Origin: Sphingobium amiense
GTDB lineage: Bacteria > Pseudomonadota > Alphaproteobacteria > Sphingomonadales > Sphingomonadaceae
Direction: 5' to 3'
DNA: 64,000 bases
Assembly (NCBI RefSeq): GCF_003967075.1
Contig: NZ_AP018664.1
Coordinates: 4,157,765-4,221,764 of the forward strand
Part shown: positions 1 through 7,912 of the stretch, piece by piece
How positions within the stretch are numbered: position 1 is the stretch's first letter
Layout of the letters: each line of letters starts with the position of its first letter
Made by a program: the position numbers and the translations under genes
Notes under the pieces: model-generated
Databases searched by the model: none
Told to the model about the DNA's origin: nothing
What the model saw: only the letters and a program-made list of their open reading frames with translations

Positions 1-2007
1 GCCCGCCTCATCGGCGGCGACCTCTTCGGCCTCGTCGCCGCTCTCTTCGCCAGCTTCGCCAGCCTCATCGGCCCGCGCCTCGTCGCGCTGACCGCCACGG
101 CGGCGGCGACGGCGGCGGCGGCGGCGGCCCCCGTCGCGATCCTCGCCAGCATCGCCCCGATCCTCGCGCGCTTCGGCTTCGGCGTCCTCGGCTTCTTCCT
201 CTTCTTCCTCCTCGACGATGTCGAGATCGTCTTCCTCGACCGGGAGCGGCGTATAGTCGACCACGCGCTCGGGGCGGGGACCGTTGGCCTCCACCGACAT
301 GCGCGCGCCCTCGATCTCGCCATCGGGCAGGATTTCGATCCGCACGCCGTAGCGCTGCTCGATCTCGTCCAGCTCGCGGCGCTTGTTGTTGAGCACGTAG
401 AAGGCCGCTTCCTGGCTCGCGCGCAGGGTGATGAGCGAACCGCGTCCGCGCGCGGCTTCTTCCTCCAGCATGCGCAGCGCGCTCAGCCCCGCGGACGATG
501 CCGTGCGGACAAGGCCGGTGCCTTCGCAATGCGGGCACTGGCGGGTCGATGCTTCCAGCACGCCGGTGCGCAGCCGCTGGCGGCTCATCTCCATCAGGCC
601 AAAGCCCGAGATGCGGCCCACCTGGATGCGGGCGCGGTCATCCTTCAGCGCCTCCTTCATCGCCTTCTCGACCTTACGGATGTTGGAGTTATTCTCCATG
701 TCGATGAAGTCGATGACGACGAGGCCCGCCATGTCGCGCAGGCGGAGCTGGCGCGCGATTTCCCGCGCGGCTTCCAGATTGGTGGCGACGGCGGTCTGCT
801 CGATCCCATGTTCGCGGGTCGAGCGGCCCGAGTTGATGTCGATCGACACCAGCGCCTCGGTCGGGTTGATGACGAGGTAGCCGCCCGACTTCAACTGCAC
901 GACCGGATTGTACATCGCCGCCAGCTGATCCTCGACGCCCGCGCGCTGGAACAGCGATATGGGGTCGGCATATTGCGTCACCCGCCGCACATGGCTTGGC
1001 ATCAAGAGCTTCATGAAGTCGCGCGCGGCCTTATAGCCTTCCGCGCCCTCGACGATGACTTCCTCGATATCCTTGTTGTAGATGTCGCGGATCGCCCGCT
1101 TGATGAGGTCGCTGTCATTGTGGATCAGCGCGGGCGCGTCCGACTTCAGCGTCTTTTCGCGGATTTCGTCCCACAGGCGGGCGAGATAGTCGAAGTCGCG
1201 CTTGATCTCCGGCTTGGTGCGCTGGAGGCCCGCGGTGCGGACGATGCAGCCCATGGTGGAGGGCAGCGCCATTTCCGCGATGATCGACTTCAAGCGCTTG
1301 CGGTCCGCCGCGTTGCTGATCTTGCGCGAAATGCCGCCGCCATGGCTGGTGTTGGGCATCAGCACGCAGTAACGACCCGCGAGGCTCAGATAGGTGGTGA
1401 GCGCCGCGCCCTTGTTGCCGCGCTCTTCCTTGACGACCTGCACCAGCAGCACCTGACGGCGCTTGATGACGTCCTGGATCTTGTAGCGGCGGCGCAGCGC
1501 CATGCGCTTGCGGCGCAGTTCGTCGGCTGCGTCGTCACCACCGCGCCCGCCCTTGCGGCGATTGCCCCGCGGCGCGCCGCCTTCGCCCTCGGCGCTGTCC
1601 TCTGCGCCTTCCTCATCGTCATGATGATGGGTGGCTTCGACGACTTCGACGCCGTCCTCGCCATGATGATCGTCATCTTCGTCATCATAGTCGGCGCGCA
1701 GCGCGGCTTCTTCCTCGGCGTGCGCGCGTTCCTCGCGCAGCAGCGCCTCGCGGTCCTCGCGCGGGATCTGGTAATAGTCGGGATGGATTTCGCTGAAAGC
1801 CAGGAAGCCGTGGCGGTTGCCGCCATAATCGACGAACGCCGCCTGAAGCGACGGTTCTACCCGAGTGACCTTGGCGAGATAGATATTGCCCTTGAGCTGC
1901 TTGTGCTCGGCCGATTCGAAATCGAACTCCTCGATCCGGTTACCCTTGACGACCGCGACACGGGTTTCTTCCCGGTGGCGCGCGTCGATCAGCATACGCA
2001 TTGTCAT
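1..2007 (-). CDS. rne: Ribonuclease E (5' part; 3' end beyond window)
   Basis: Endoribonuclease of mRNA decay and rRNA processing. The frame is open from the ATG at 2007 to the window edge (669 codons, no stop), so the C-terminal scaffold tail is cut off. The N-terminus reads MTMRMLIDARHREETRVAVV. An S1-type RNA-binding region follows, interrupted by a long acidic, His-rich insertion and an Arg/Gly-rich stretch (about residues 90-170), as is common in alphaproteobacterial RNase E. The DNase I-like catalytic motif VIDFIDM lies near residue 430 and the zinc-link motif CPHCEGTG near 489. After about residue 600 the protein turns into poly-Glu and then a run of Arg, the start of the unstructured tail. 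It is divergent from the murein amidase gene. Identification is secure; the start has a second in-frame Met two codons on. Confidence 0.95.
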   Translation of the reverse strand, partial: MTMRMLIDARHREETRVAVVKGNRIEEFDFESAEHKQLKGNIYLAKVTRVEPSLQAAFVDYGGNRHGFLAFSEIHPDYYQIPREDREALLREERAHAEEEAALRADYDDEDDDHHGEDGVEVVEATHHHDDEEGAEDSAEGEGGAPRGNRRKGGRGGDDAADELRRKRMALRRRYKIQDVIKRRQVLLVQVVKEERGNKGAALTTYLSLAGRYCVLMPNTSHGGGISRKISNAADRKRLKSIIAEMALPSTMGCIVRTAGLQRTKPEIKRDFDYLARLWDEIREKTLKSDAPALIHNDSDLIKRAIRDIYNKDIEEVIVEGAEGYKAARDFMKLLMPSHVRRVTQYADPISLFQRAGVEDQLAAMYNPVVQLKSGGYLVINPTEALVSIDINSGRSTREHGIEQTAVATNLEAAREIARQLRLRDMAGLVVIDFIDMENNSNIRKVEKAMKEALKDDRARIQVGRISGFGLMEMSRQRLRTGVLEASTRQCPHCEGTGLVRTASSAGLSALRMLEEEAARGRGSLITLRASQEAAFYVLNNKRRELDEIEQRYGVRIEILPDGEIEGARMSVEANGPRPERVVDYTPLPVEEDDLDIVEEEEEEEAEDAEAEAREDRGDAGEDRDGGRRRRRRRRRRGGQRDEARADEAGEAGEESGDEAEEVAADEAG

Positions 2008-2497
2008 TTATAAGTCTCCGGCGTGGACGGGCTGCGGCACGGGGCCGCGCCGCCACGCGATCATAAGGGAATGGCCGTGCGCGCGCCGTTACGGGCGCAG
2101 GAGCCGGCATCATTCGGTTTGGAAGGAAAAATTGCGCGTCTGCTGCGTCGGCATGGCCGGACATCGGGCCGGGCAAGACCATCCACGCCGCTGCGCCCGT
2201 CACCGGGGCAAGCGTGGAAGGAAAATCATGCCTCATGCAGCGTCAACCTGTTTACAGTATCGGCGCGGGAAGAAAAAAGCCCGGCGATACCCGTCTGATA
2301 GTTCCTGAAAAGCCGCTTTTCATAAAGGCAAACCTGTCAGGAATATGAATGGGTAGCAGTCAACTACCCCCGGAGCAACGCCTGACATGAATTATGTCAT
2401 CGCGCGCCGCTCACATTCCTCATGCACGCATCATGGTGAAGCAAGTGTTAACCATATCCGATCTGGCAGGGATAAGGGCGGGGGACGGGTTCGGCGG
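2008..2497. other. Divergent intergenic region rne / amidase
   Basis: About 490 bases with no convincing gene. It should hold the rne 5' leader on the minus strand (RNase E leaders are autoregulatory in enterobacteria; not shown here) and the amidase promoter on the plus strand. A small perfect inverted repeat, GGGTAG-N7-CTACCC, sits at 2351-2369. The stretch 2290-2400 is less GC-rich than its surroundings, as expected of a promoter region. Frames that cross this region show no recognisable protein. Confidence 0.5.
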
Positions 2498-3499
2498 ATG
2501 AGTTTGGGCTGGACGCGCCGCGCCCACGCGTTGCACAAGCGGCGCATGATCCATGTCATCGCGGCTGCCGGCTTGATGGCGCTGCCGGCTCCGGGCGGAG
2601 CGGGCTTTGCGCTCGCTGCTGCTCATGAAGGCGTATATCGCAGCGAAGCGGGCAGGGGCGGCCTCCGTCCTGGCCTGACCGCCGATATGGCCGCGCGCCC
2701 GCAAAAGCGCCTTCATTCGATCACCGTCCCCATTCCCGCCCCCGCGCGCGGCATCGCCCTGCCGCCGGTCGAGGGCGCACAGGACGGCGCGCGGCCGCTG
2801 GTGGTGATCGACGCGGGCCATGGCGGCCACGATCCGGGCGCGATCAACCGGGAGAGCGGCCGGCGCGAAAAGGACGTGACGCTCGCCATCGCGCAGGCGA
2901 TCCGCGACGCGCTGGTGAAATCGGGCCGGGTGCGCGTGGCGCTGACGCGCGATGACGACCGCTTCCTCGTGCTTCAGGAACGCTATGGCATCGCGCGCAA
3001 GCTCGGCGCGGATCTCTTCATCTCGATCCATGCCGATGCGGCGGAGGATGCCGACGCGCATGGCGCGACCGTCTACACCCTGTCCGAAACCGCGTCCGAC
3101 CGCGAAGCCGCGCGGCTCGCGGCGCGGGAGAACAAGGCCGACATCCTGAACGGCGTCAATCTCGGCGGCCAGTCCGGCGACGTGTCCTCCATCCTCATCG
3201 ACCTGACACAGCGCGAATCGATGAACGCATCGGCCGGGTTCGCGCGCCTGCTCCAGCGGGAAGCGTCGCCATTAGTCCCCTTCCGCAGCGCCGGGCACCG
3301 CTTCGCCTCGCTGCTGGTGCTCAAGGCGCCCGACACCCCGTCGGTCCTGTTCGAAACCGGCTATCTCAGCAACGCGCGGGACAGCGCCTTCCTCGGATCG
3401 CGCGAAGGGCAGGCGAAGATCGCGCGCGGCGTGGCGCGGGCGGTCGAGGTGCATTTCGCGCGGCGGCTGGCGGCGCGGAGCGAGGGCGCGGGGGGCTGA
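2498..3499 (+). CDS. amiC: N-acetylmuramoyl-L-alanine amidase (Amidase_3), exported
   Basis: Zinc amidase that cuts the lactyl-peptide bond of peptidoglycan during septum splitting; periplasmic. From the chosen ATG (333 aa) there is a basic N-region followed by a hydrophobic signal segment (about residues 20-40), a short linker, and one Amidase_3 domain (about 100-325). Visible zinc ligands and catalytic residues are H108 in DAGHGG, E124 in the EKDVT segment, H178 in SIHAD and E286 in LFETGYLSN. There is no AMIN domain and no LysM. An in-frame ATG at 2387 would add 37 residues unlike a signal peptide, and one at 2546 would leave a shorter signal; 2498 is a compromise. The PBP1A gene lies 188 bp downstream on the same strand, so the two may work together in wall synthesis. 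Confidence 0.9.
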   Translation: MSLGWTRRAHALHKRRMIHVIAAAGLMALPAPGGAGFALAAAHEGVYRSEAGRGGLRPGLTADMAARPQKRLHSITVPIPAPARGIALPPVEGAQDGARPLVVIDAGHGGHDPGAINRESGRREKDVTLAIAQAIRDALVKSGRVRVALTRDDDRFLVLQERYGIARKLGADLFISIHADAAEDADAHGATVYTLSETASDREAARLAARENKADILNGVNLGGQSGDVSSILIDLTQRESMNASAGFARLLQREASPLVPFRSAGHRFASLLVLKAPDTPSVLFETGYLSNARDSAFLGSREGQAKIARGVARAVEVHFARRLAARSEGAGG

Positions 3500-3500
3500 C

Positions 3501-3602
3501 ATATCCTATCGACGCGGCGCCCGGTAAAATGGCCGTGCCTTTCGGATAGGATCGGGGCCGCGCAATAAAATGTCAAAACTTGCGGGAAATATGCGAAGCT
3601 AA
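3501..3602 (+). repeat. Dispersed intergenic repeat, family R1, copy 1
   Basis: Left end ATATCCTATC at 3501, right core TGCGGGAAATATGCGAAG at 3581-3598 followed by CTAA. The core is identical over these bases to copies at 36107 and 50835. Within this copy ATCCTATC (3503-3510) is the reverse complement of GATAGGAT at 3545-3552, so the 5' half can fold. It lies between the amidase and PBP1A genes, about 85 bp before the PBP1A start. Function unknown; it could be a promoter/operator or a MITE-like element. Confidence 0.75.
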
Positions 3603-3687
3603 CGGAAATGACGGTCGGCCCTGGCGCCCGCCCGCCTGTTTATCCCCACTGGCCTTGCGCGCATTTTGATCCTAGAGCCTCCTTCCC

Positions 3688-6228
3688 ATGGAAGAGGCCC
3701 GTTCCGAACCCGCCCCCACGTCCATCGCCTACCGCCTGCGCCGCGACGCGGGCGGCTTCATGGACCGTCTGCGCCCGCTGTTCGCCCGGCGGCCGGTGCG
3801 CTGGGCGGCGATCGCGCTGGGCGGGCTGCTGCTCGCCTTCGCGCTGTTCTGGCTGATCTTCGCGCGCGGCCTGCCCGACGCCGCCACCCTCTTGGAATAT
3901 GAGCCGCCGCTCCCCACCATCGTTCGCGATATCAATGGCCAGCCGGTGCACAGCTATGCCCGCGAACGCCGCGTCCAGCTTCAGTATAGCGATTATCCGC
4001 CCCTGCTGATCCGCGCCTATCTGGCGGCGGAGGACAAGGGCTTCTTCGAACATCACGGGGTTGACGTGACCGGCTTCGGCGCGGCGGTGCTCGACTATGC
4101 GAGCAAGCTGGGTTCGGGCCAGCGCGCGCGCGGCGGCTCCACCATCACGCAGCAGGTGGCGAAGAACCTGCTCATCGGCGACGAATATTCCCCCACCCGC
4201 AAGGTCAAGGAGATGATCCTCGCCTGGCGCATGGAAAATGTCCTGTCGAAACAGCAGATCCTCGAACTCTACCTCAACCAGATCTTCCTCGGCCGCAACG
4301 CCTATGGCGTGCAGGCGGCGGCCCGCGCCTATTTCGACAAGGATGTCGCCGACCTCAAACTGCACGAGATGGCTTATCTCGCCATCCTGCCCAAAGGCCC
4401 GGCCAATTACCGCCCGGAAAGCCCCACCGGCATGGAGCGCGCGCTCGACCGCCGCAACTGGGCGTTGGGCGAAATGGAGAAGAATGGCTGGATCACCGCC
4501 GGACAGCGCGCTGCCGCGCAGGCGCTGCCGCTCGGCACCGTGGCCGCCCACGGCTCCAGCTTCGACGCGCGCGCGGGCGGCTATTATATGGAAGAAGTGC
4601 GCCGCCGCCTGATCCAGCTCTTCGGCGAAAAGGCGAGCGACGGTCCCAACAGCATCTATGCGGGCGGCCTCTGGGTGCGCAGCCCCTATGATCCGGTGGT
4701 GCAGGACCATGTGCAGACCGCGCTGCGGGGCGGGCTGCTGCGCTTCGACGCCGGGCGCGGCTGGTCTGGACCGGTGGGGCATATCAATCCCGACAATGGC
4801 TGGGAACGCGAACTCGCCGCCAGCTATATCAGCGTCGACTATGCCGACTGGCGCGTCGCCGCCGTCATCAGCCGGTCGTCGAGCGAAGCGCAGATCGGCT
4901 TCGCCGACGGCAGCACCGGCGTCCTGCCCGCCGACGCGGCGCAGATGCCCTATCGCCGCACCGGCGGCCCGGCTTTCTCCGCGCTCAAGGCGGGCGACCT
5001 CATCGTCGTCACCCGCAACGGCGGCGGCTGGGCGCTCCGCTCCGTCCCCGAAGTGTCGGGCGGCATGGTCGCGGAGGAAGTCCATTCGGGCCGCATCCGC
5101 GCCATGCAGGGCGGCTTCGATTCGCGCCTCTCTTCCTACAACCGCGCGACGCAGGCGCTGCGCCAGCCCGGTTCGACCATCAAACCCTTCGTCTACGCCG
5201 CCGCGCTCGACGGCGGGATGACGCCCGCCTCGATCATCGTCGACGGGCCGCTGTGCGTCTATCAGGGCGCGGGCCTCGGGCAGAAATGCTTCCGCAACTT
5301 CTCAGGGGGCAGCGCTGGGCCGCAGACGATGCGCTGGGGCGTGGAACAGTCGCGCAACCTCATGACCGTCCGCGCCGCCAGCCAGACCGGCATGGACCGC
5401 GTCGTGCGCACGATCAAGAATGTCGGTATCGGCGACTATCAGCCCTATCTCTCCTTCGCGCTGGGCGCGGGTGAGACGACGGTCGAGCGGATGGTGAACG
5501 CCTATGCGACGCTCGCCAATCAGGGCAGGCAGCAGCCGTCCAAGGTCATGGACTATGTGCAGGACCGGCGCGGCAAGGTGATCTGGCCGCAGCGCTGGCG
5601 CGCCTGCGACGGGTGCAACATGGCCAACTGGGACGGCAAGCCGATGCCGCGCTTCGGGTTCGAGGGCAAGCAGGTCATGAACCCCATGACCGCCTATCAG
5701 GTCGTGCACATCGCCGAAGGCGTGATCCAGCGCGGCACCGCGACGGTGCTCAATGACCTCGGTCGCCCGCTCTTCGGCAAGACCGGCACGACCAACGGCC
5801 CCACGAATGTCTGGTTCGTCGGCGGATCGCCCGATCTCGTCGCGGGCGTCTATATCGGCTATGACAAGCCGCGCAGCCTCGGCGGCTGGGCGCAGGGCGG
5901 CCGCGTCGCCGCGCCGATCTGGAAAGCGGCGATGGCCCCCGTGCTCGAAACCATGCCCAAAACCCCGTTCGTCGCGCCTGCGGGCATCCGCATGGTCACG
6001 ATCGACCGCCGCTCGGGCAAGCGCGTCTATGGCGTGTGGCCGGGCACGGACCTCAAGCCCGCCGTCATCTGGGAAGCCTTCAAACCCGAAACCGAACCGC
6101 GCCGCTCGATCCGCAAGGAAGAAGCCGAAGCGCAGGCACAGGCCGCCGACGCCCGCGCCGCCTCCGCCATCTCCCGCGGCCGCCAGCGCGACGCCGACTT
6201 CCTGGAAGGCCAGGGCGGCATCTATTGA
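3688..6228 (+). CDS. mrcA: Penicillin-binding protein 1A (bifunctional transglycosylase/transpeptidase)
   Basis: Class A PBP that polymerises glycan strands and cross-links peptidoglycan; inner-membrane anchored with a periplasmic catalytic part. 846 aa. A single membrane segment spans about residues 38-58. The GT51 domain follows with the catalytic Glu at 115 (AAEDKGFFEHHG), GGSTITQQ at 149-156, the RKVKEMILAWRME helix and the ELYLNQIFLGRNAYG motif. An OB-like insert precedes the transpeptidase, whose three motifs are intact: STIK with Ser496 and Lys499, SRN at 555 and KTGT at 698. The C-terminal tail is rich in Glu, Ala and Arg. The start follows the R1 repeat copy by about 85 bp. Confidence 0.96.
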   Translation: MEEARSEPAPTSIAYRLRRDAGGFMDRLRPLFARRPVRWAAIALGGLLLAFALFWLIFARGLPDAATLLEYEPPLPTIVRDINGQPVHSYARERRVQLQYSDYPPLLIRAYLAAEDKGFFEHHGVDVTGFGAAVLDYASKLGSGQRARGGSTITQQVAKNLLIGDEYSPTRKVKEMILAWRMENVLSKQQILELYLNQIFLGRNAYGVQAAARAYFDKDVADLKLHEMAYLAILPKGPANYRPESPTGMERALDRRNWALGEMEKNGWITAGQRAAAQALPLGTVAAHGSSFDARAGGYYMEEVRRRLIQLFGEKASDGPNSIYAGGLWVRSPYDPVVQDHVQTALRGGLLRFDAGRGWSGPVGHINPDNGWERELAASYISVDYADWRVAAVISRSSSEAQIGFADGSTGVLPADAAQMPYRRTGGPAFSALKAGDLIVVTRNGGGWALRSVPEVSGGMVAEEVHSGRIRAMQGGFDSRLSSYNRATQALRQPGSTIKPFVYAAALDGGMTPASIIVDGPLCVYQGAGLGQKCFRNFSGGSAGPQTMRWGVEQSRNLMTVRAASQTGMDRVVRTIKNVGIGDYQPYLSFALGAGETTVERMVNAYATLANQGRQQPSKVMDYVQDRRGKVIWPQRWRACDGCNMANWDGKPMPRFGFEGKQVMNPMTAYQVVHIAEGVIQRGTATVLNDLGRPLFGKTGTTNGPTNVWFVGGSPDLVAGVYIGYDKPRSLGGWAQGGRVAAPIWKAAMAPVLETMPKTPFVAPAGIRMVTIDRRSGKRVYGVWPGTDLKPAVIWEAFKPETEPRRSIRKEEAEAQAQAADARAASAISRGRQRDADFLEGQGGIY

Positions 6229-6239
6229 GGGTGCACTGA

Positions 6240-6290
6240 AATCCTCCCCTGGAAGGGGAGGTGGCTGGCCACCGGCCAGACGGAGGGGTA
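6240..6290 (+). repeat. REP-like repeat family A, left arm of DUF559 element 1
   Basis: AATCCTCCCCTGG starts a first hairpin (CCTCCCCT/AGGGGAGG), then GTGGC, a second hairpin (TGGCC-ACC-GGCCA) and the tail GACGGAGGGGTA. The tail contains a perfect GGAGG, and the AGGG at its end (6290-6293) serves as Shine-Dalgarno for the gene starting at 6301. Confidence 0.85.
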
Positions 6291-6300
6291 GGGTGCGGCC

Positions 6301-6705
6301 ATGCTCCATGGTCCGAAGGACACGCAACGACGCGCAAGGACTCTGCGCCAGTCGATGACCTTGCCCGAAGTGCTGCTGTGGCAGCAACTGCGCGAGCGTC
6401 CTGCCGGGTTGCGTTTTCGCAGACAGCATCCCGCTGGACATTATATTCTCGACTTCTTCTGCCCGCGCCATCGTCTGGCGGTGGAGGTCGATGGTGAAGT
6501 TCACGGGGGCGGCGATGCGCCCGCGCGGGATGCCATGCGGGATGCATGGTTGGCCGGAGAGGGCATAAGAGTCCTTCGCATTTCCGCGACCGATATATTG
6601 AGGGATCTGGATGCTGCCGTGCTTCACATCATCGCCACCGCGAGTAGAGGGCTACCCCTCCGTCAGCCCTCCGGGCTGCCACCTCCCCTGTCAGGGGAGG
6701 ATTGA
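6301..6705 (+). CDS. DUF559 (Vsr-like PD-(D/E)XK) endonuclease, element-borne
   Basis: 134 aa. DUF559 proteins belong to the very-short-patch-repair-like branch of the PD-(D/E)XK nuclease fold; their biological role is not established. Visible family features are a TLPEVLLWQQLRE helix (about 20-32), FRRQHP, YILDFFCP (the acidic Asp) and AVEVDGEVH (Glu and Asp of the active site), then the WLAGEGIRVLRI strand-helix end. The last ~17 codons are translated from the right inverted arm (GLPPPLSGED-type end). The protein shares the layout of the copy at 18841 at roughly 30 percent identity by eye, so the two are not recent duplicates. The gene lies between mrcA and prfB. Confidence 0.85.
   Translation: MLHGPKDTQRRARTLRQSMTLPEVLLWQQLRERPAGLRFRRQHPAGHYILDFFCPRHRLAVEVDGEVHGGGDAPARDAMRDAWLAGEGIRVLRISATDILRDLDAAVLHIIATASRGLPLRQPSGLPPPLSGED
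6653..6703 (-). repeat. REP-like repeat family A, right arm (inverted) of DUF559 element 1
   Basis: Read on the minus strand it begins AATCCTCCCCTGAC and matches the left arm, except that the second hairpin is AGCCC-GGA-GGGCT instead of TGGCC-ACC-GGCCA. Both sides of the stem change together, so base pairing is kept. It overlaps the 3' end of the DUF559 coding region. Confidence 0.85.
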
Positions 6706-6784
6706 ACTTTCAAAAGTCCATTCGGTCGGATAGGGGCGGCTGCTTGATGCGTTAGACACGCCGACTGATTTTCGGAGACCTCCC

Positions 6785-7912
6785 ATGCGCGCCGAAGCGC
6801 AGCAATATATCGACCGTATCGACGCCGCGCTGGCGCTGCTCCGCCAGTCGCTCGACTGGGACCGGGCGCTGCGGCGGCTGGACGAGCTGAACGCGCGCGT
6901 CGAAGACCCGACGCTCTGGGACAATGCCAAGCAGGCGCAGGAGGTGATGCGCGAGCGCACCCGGCTCGACAGCGCGATCGGCGCGACCCGCGCCATCGAC
7001 GCCGAAAAGACCGACACCGCCGAACTCATCGAAATGGCCGAGGCCGAAGGCGACGAAGCGATGGTCGACGAAGCCGTCGCGTCCTTGAAGGCGCTCGCCG
7101 AACGCGCGGACGAGGACAAGATCAGGGCGCTGCTCGCGGGGGAAGCCGACAGCTACGACACCTATCTCGAAATCCACGCGGGCGCGGGCGGCACGGAGAG
7201 TCAGGACTGGGCCGAGATGCTCAGCCGCATGTATCGCCGCTGGGCCGAACGGCGCGGCTACAAGGTCGAGCTGGTCGATTATCAGGCAGGCGATCAGGCG
7301 GGCATCAAGTCCGCGACCTTCCTGTTCAAGGGCGAGAACGCATACGGCTATGCTAAGACCGAGAGCGGCGTCCACCGCCTCGTCCGTATCAGCCCCTATG
7401 ACAGCAGCGCGCGCCGCCACACCAGCTTCTCGTCCGTCTGGGTCTATCCGGTGATCGACGACGACATCGACATCGAGATCAAGGAAAGCGACCTCAAGAT
7501 CGACACCTACCGCGCGTCGGGCGCGGGCGGGCAGCACGTCAACACGACCGACTCCGCCGTCCGCATCACCCACGTCCCCTCCGGCATCATCGTCGCGTCG
7601 CAGAACGACCGGTCGCAGCACAAGAACCGCGCGACCGCGATGAACATGCTCAAGGCCCGCCTCTACGAAGCCGAACTGCGCAAGCGGGAGGAAGCGGCAT
7701 CGTCCGACTATCAGGCCAAGACCGAAATCGGCTGGGGCCACCAGATCCGTTCCTATGTGCTGCAACCCTATCAGCTGGTGAAGGATCTGCGCACCGGCGT
7801 CACCTCCACCTCGCCCGACGACGTGCTCGACGGCGCGCTCGATCCCTTCATGGCCGCGGCCCTCAGCCAGAAGGTGACGGGCGAGAAGGTCGATGTGGAG
7901 GATGTCGACTGA
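6785..7912 (+). CDS. prfB: Peptide chain release factor 2
   Basis: Class I release factor that reads UGA and UAA and triggers peptide release on the ribosome. 375 aa, the usual length. The GGQ loop lies at residues 248-250 (SGAGGQHVN). The stop-codon recognition tripeptide is S203-P204-Y205 in ISPYDSSARRH, a Tyr variant of the SPF of E. coli RF2. There is no internal in-frame stop near codon 25, so the classic programmed +1 frameshift is absent and the gene reads through from the ATG. A GGAG motif lies about 8 bases upstream. The stop overlaps the next ATG by one base, which suggests translational coupling to the methyltransferase-like lipoprotein. Confidence 0.96.
   Translation: MRAEAQQYIDRIDAALALLRQSLDWDRALRRLDELNARVEDPTLWDNAKQAQEVMRERTRLDSAIGATRAIDAEKTDTAELIEMAEAEGDEAMVDEAVASLKALAERADEDKIRALLAGEADSYDTYLEIHAGAGGTESQDWAEMLSRMYRRWAERRGYKVELVDYQAGDQAGIKSATFLFKGENAYGYAKTESGVHRLVRISPYDSSARRHTSFSSVWVYPVIDDDIDIEIKESDLKIDTYRASGAGGQHVNTTDSAVRITHVPSGIIVASQNDRSQHKNRATAMNMLKARLYEAELRKREEAASSDYQAKTEIGWGHQIRSYVLQPYQLVKDLRTGVTSTSPDDVLDGALDPFMAAALSQKVTGEKVDVEDVD

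Larger units (their letters stand above)
6240..6703 (+). mobile_element. DUF559 element 1: endonuclease gene between 51-bp inverted REP-like arms
   Basis: The unit is left arm (6240-6290), DUF559 gene (6301-6705) and right arm (6653-6703, inverted). The arms agree closely except in one hairpin stem, which is fully compensated. The gene starts 11 bp inside the left arm and its reading frame runs through the whole right arm. No clear target-site duplication is seen. A similar arrangement at 18797-19218 makes chance unlikely. Solo arms exist elsewhere in the window. Mobility is inferred from structure; no transposase of known type is present. Confidence 0.7.

Noticed and set aside
529-2013. A long plus-strand reading frame (494 codons) opposite rne
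   Set aside because: In GC-rich DNA, frames opposite a real gene stay open because of third-position GC. The minus strand encodes a complete RNase E N-terminal half with catalytic and zinc-link motifs, and the plus-strand product has no recognisable features.
3640-5085. A long minus-strand frame opposite mrcA
   Set aside because: The plus strand carries all GT51 and transpeptidase motifs; the opposite product is composed of Arg, Ala, Gly and His stretches typical of an antisense shadow.
6785-6870. Programmed frameshift in prfB
   Set aside because: The frame is open from the ATG with no internal UGA near codon 25, so no shift is needed.
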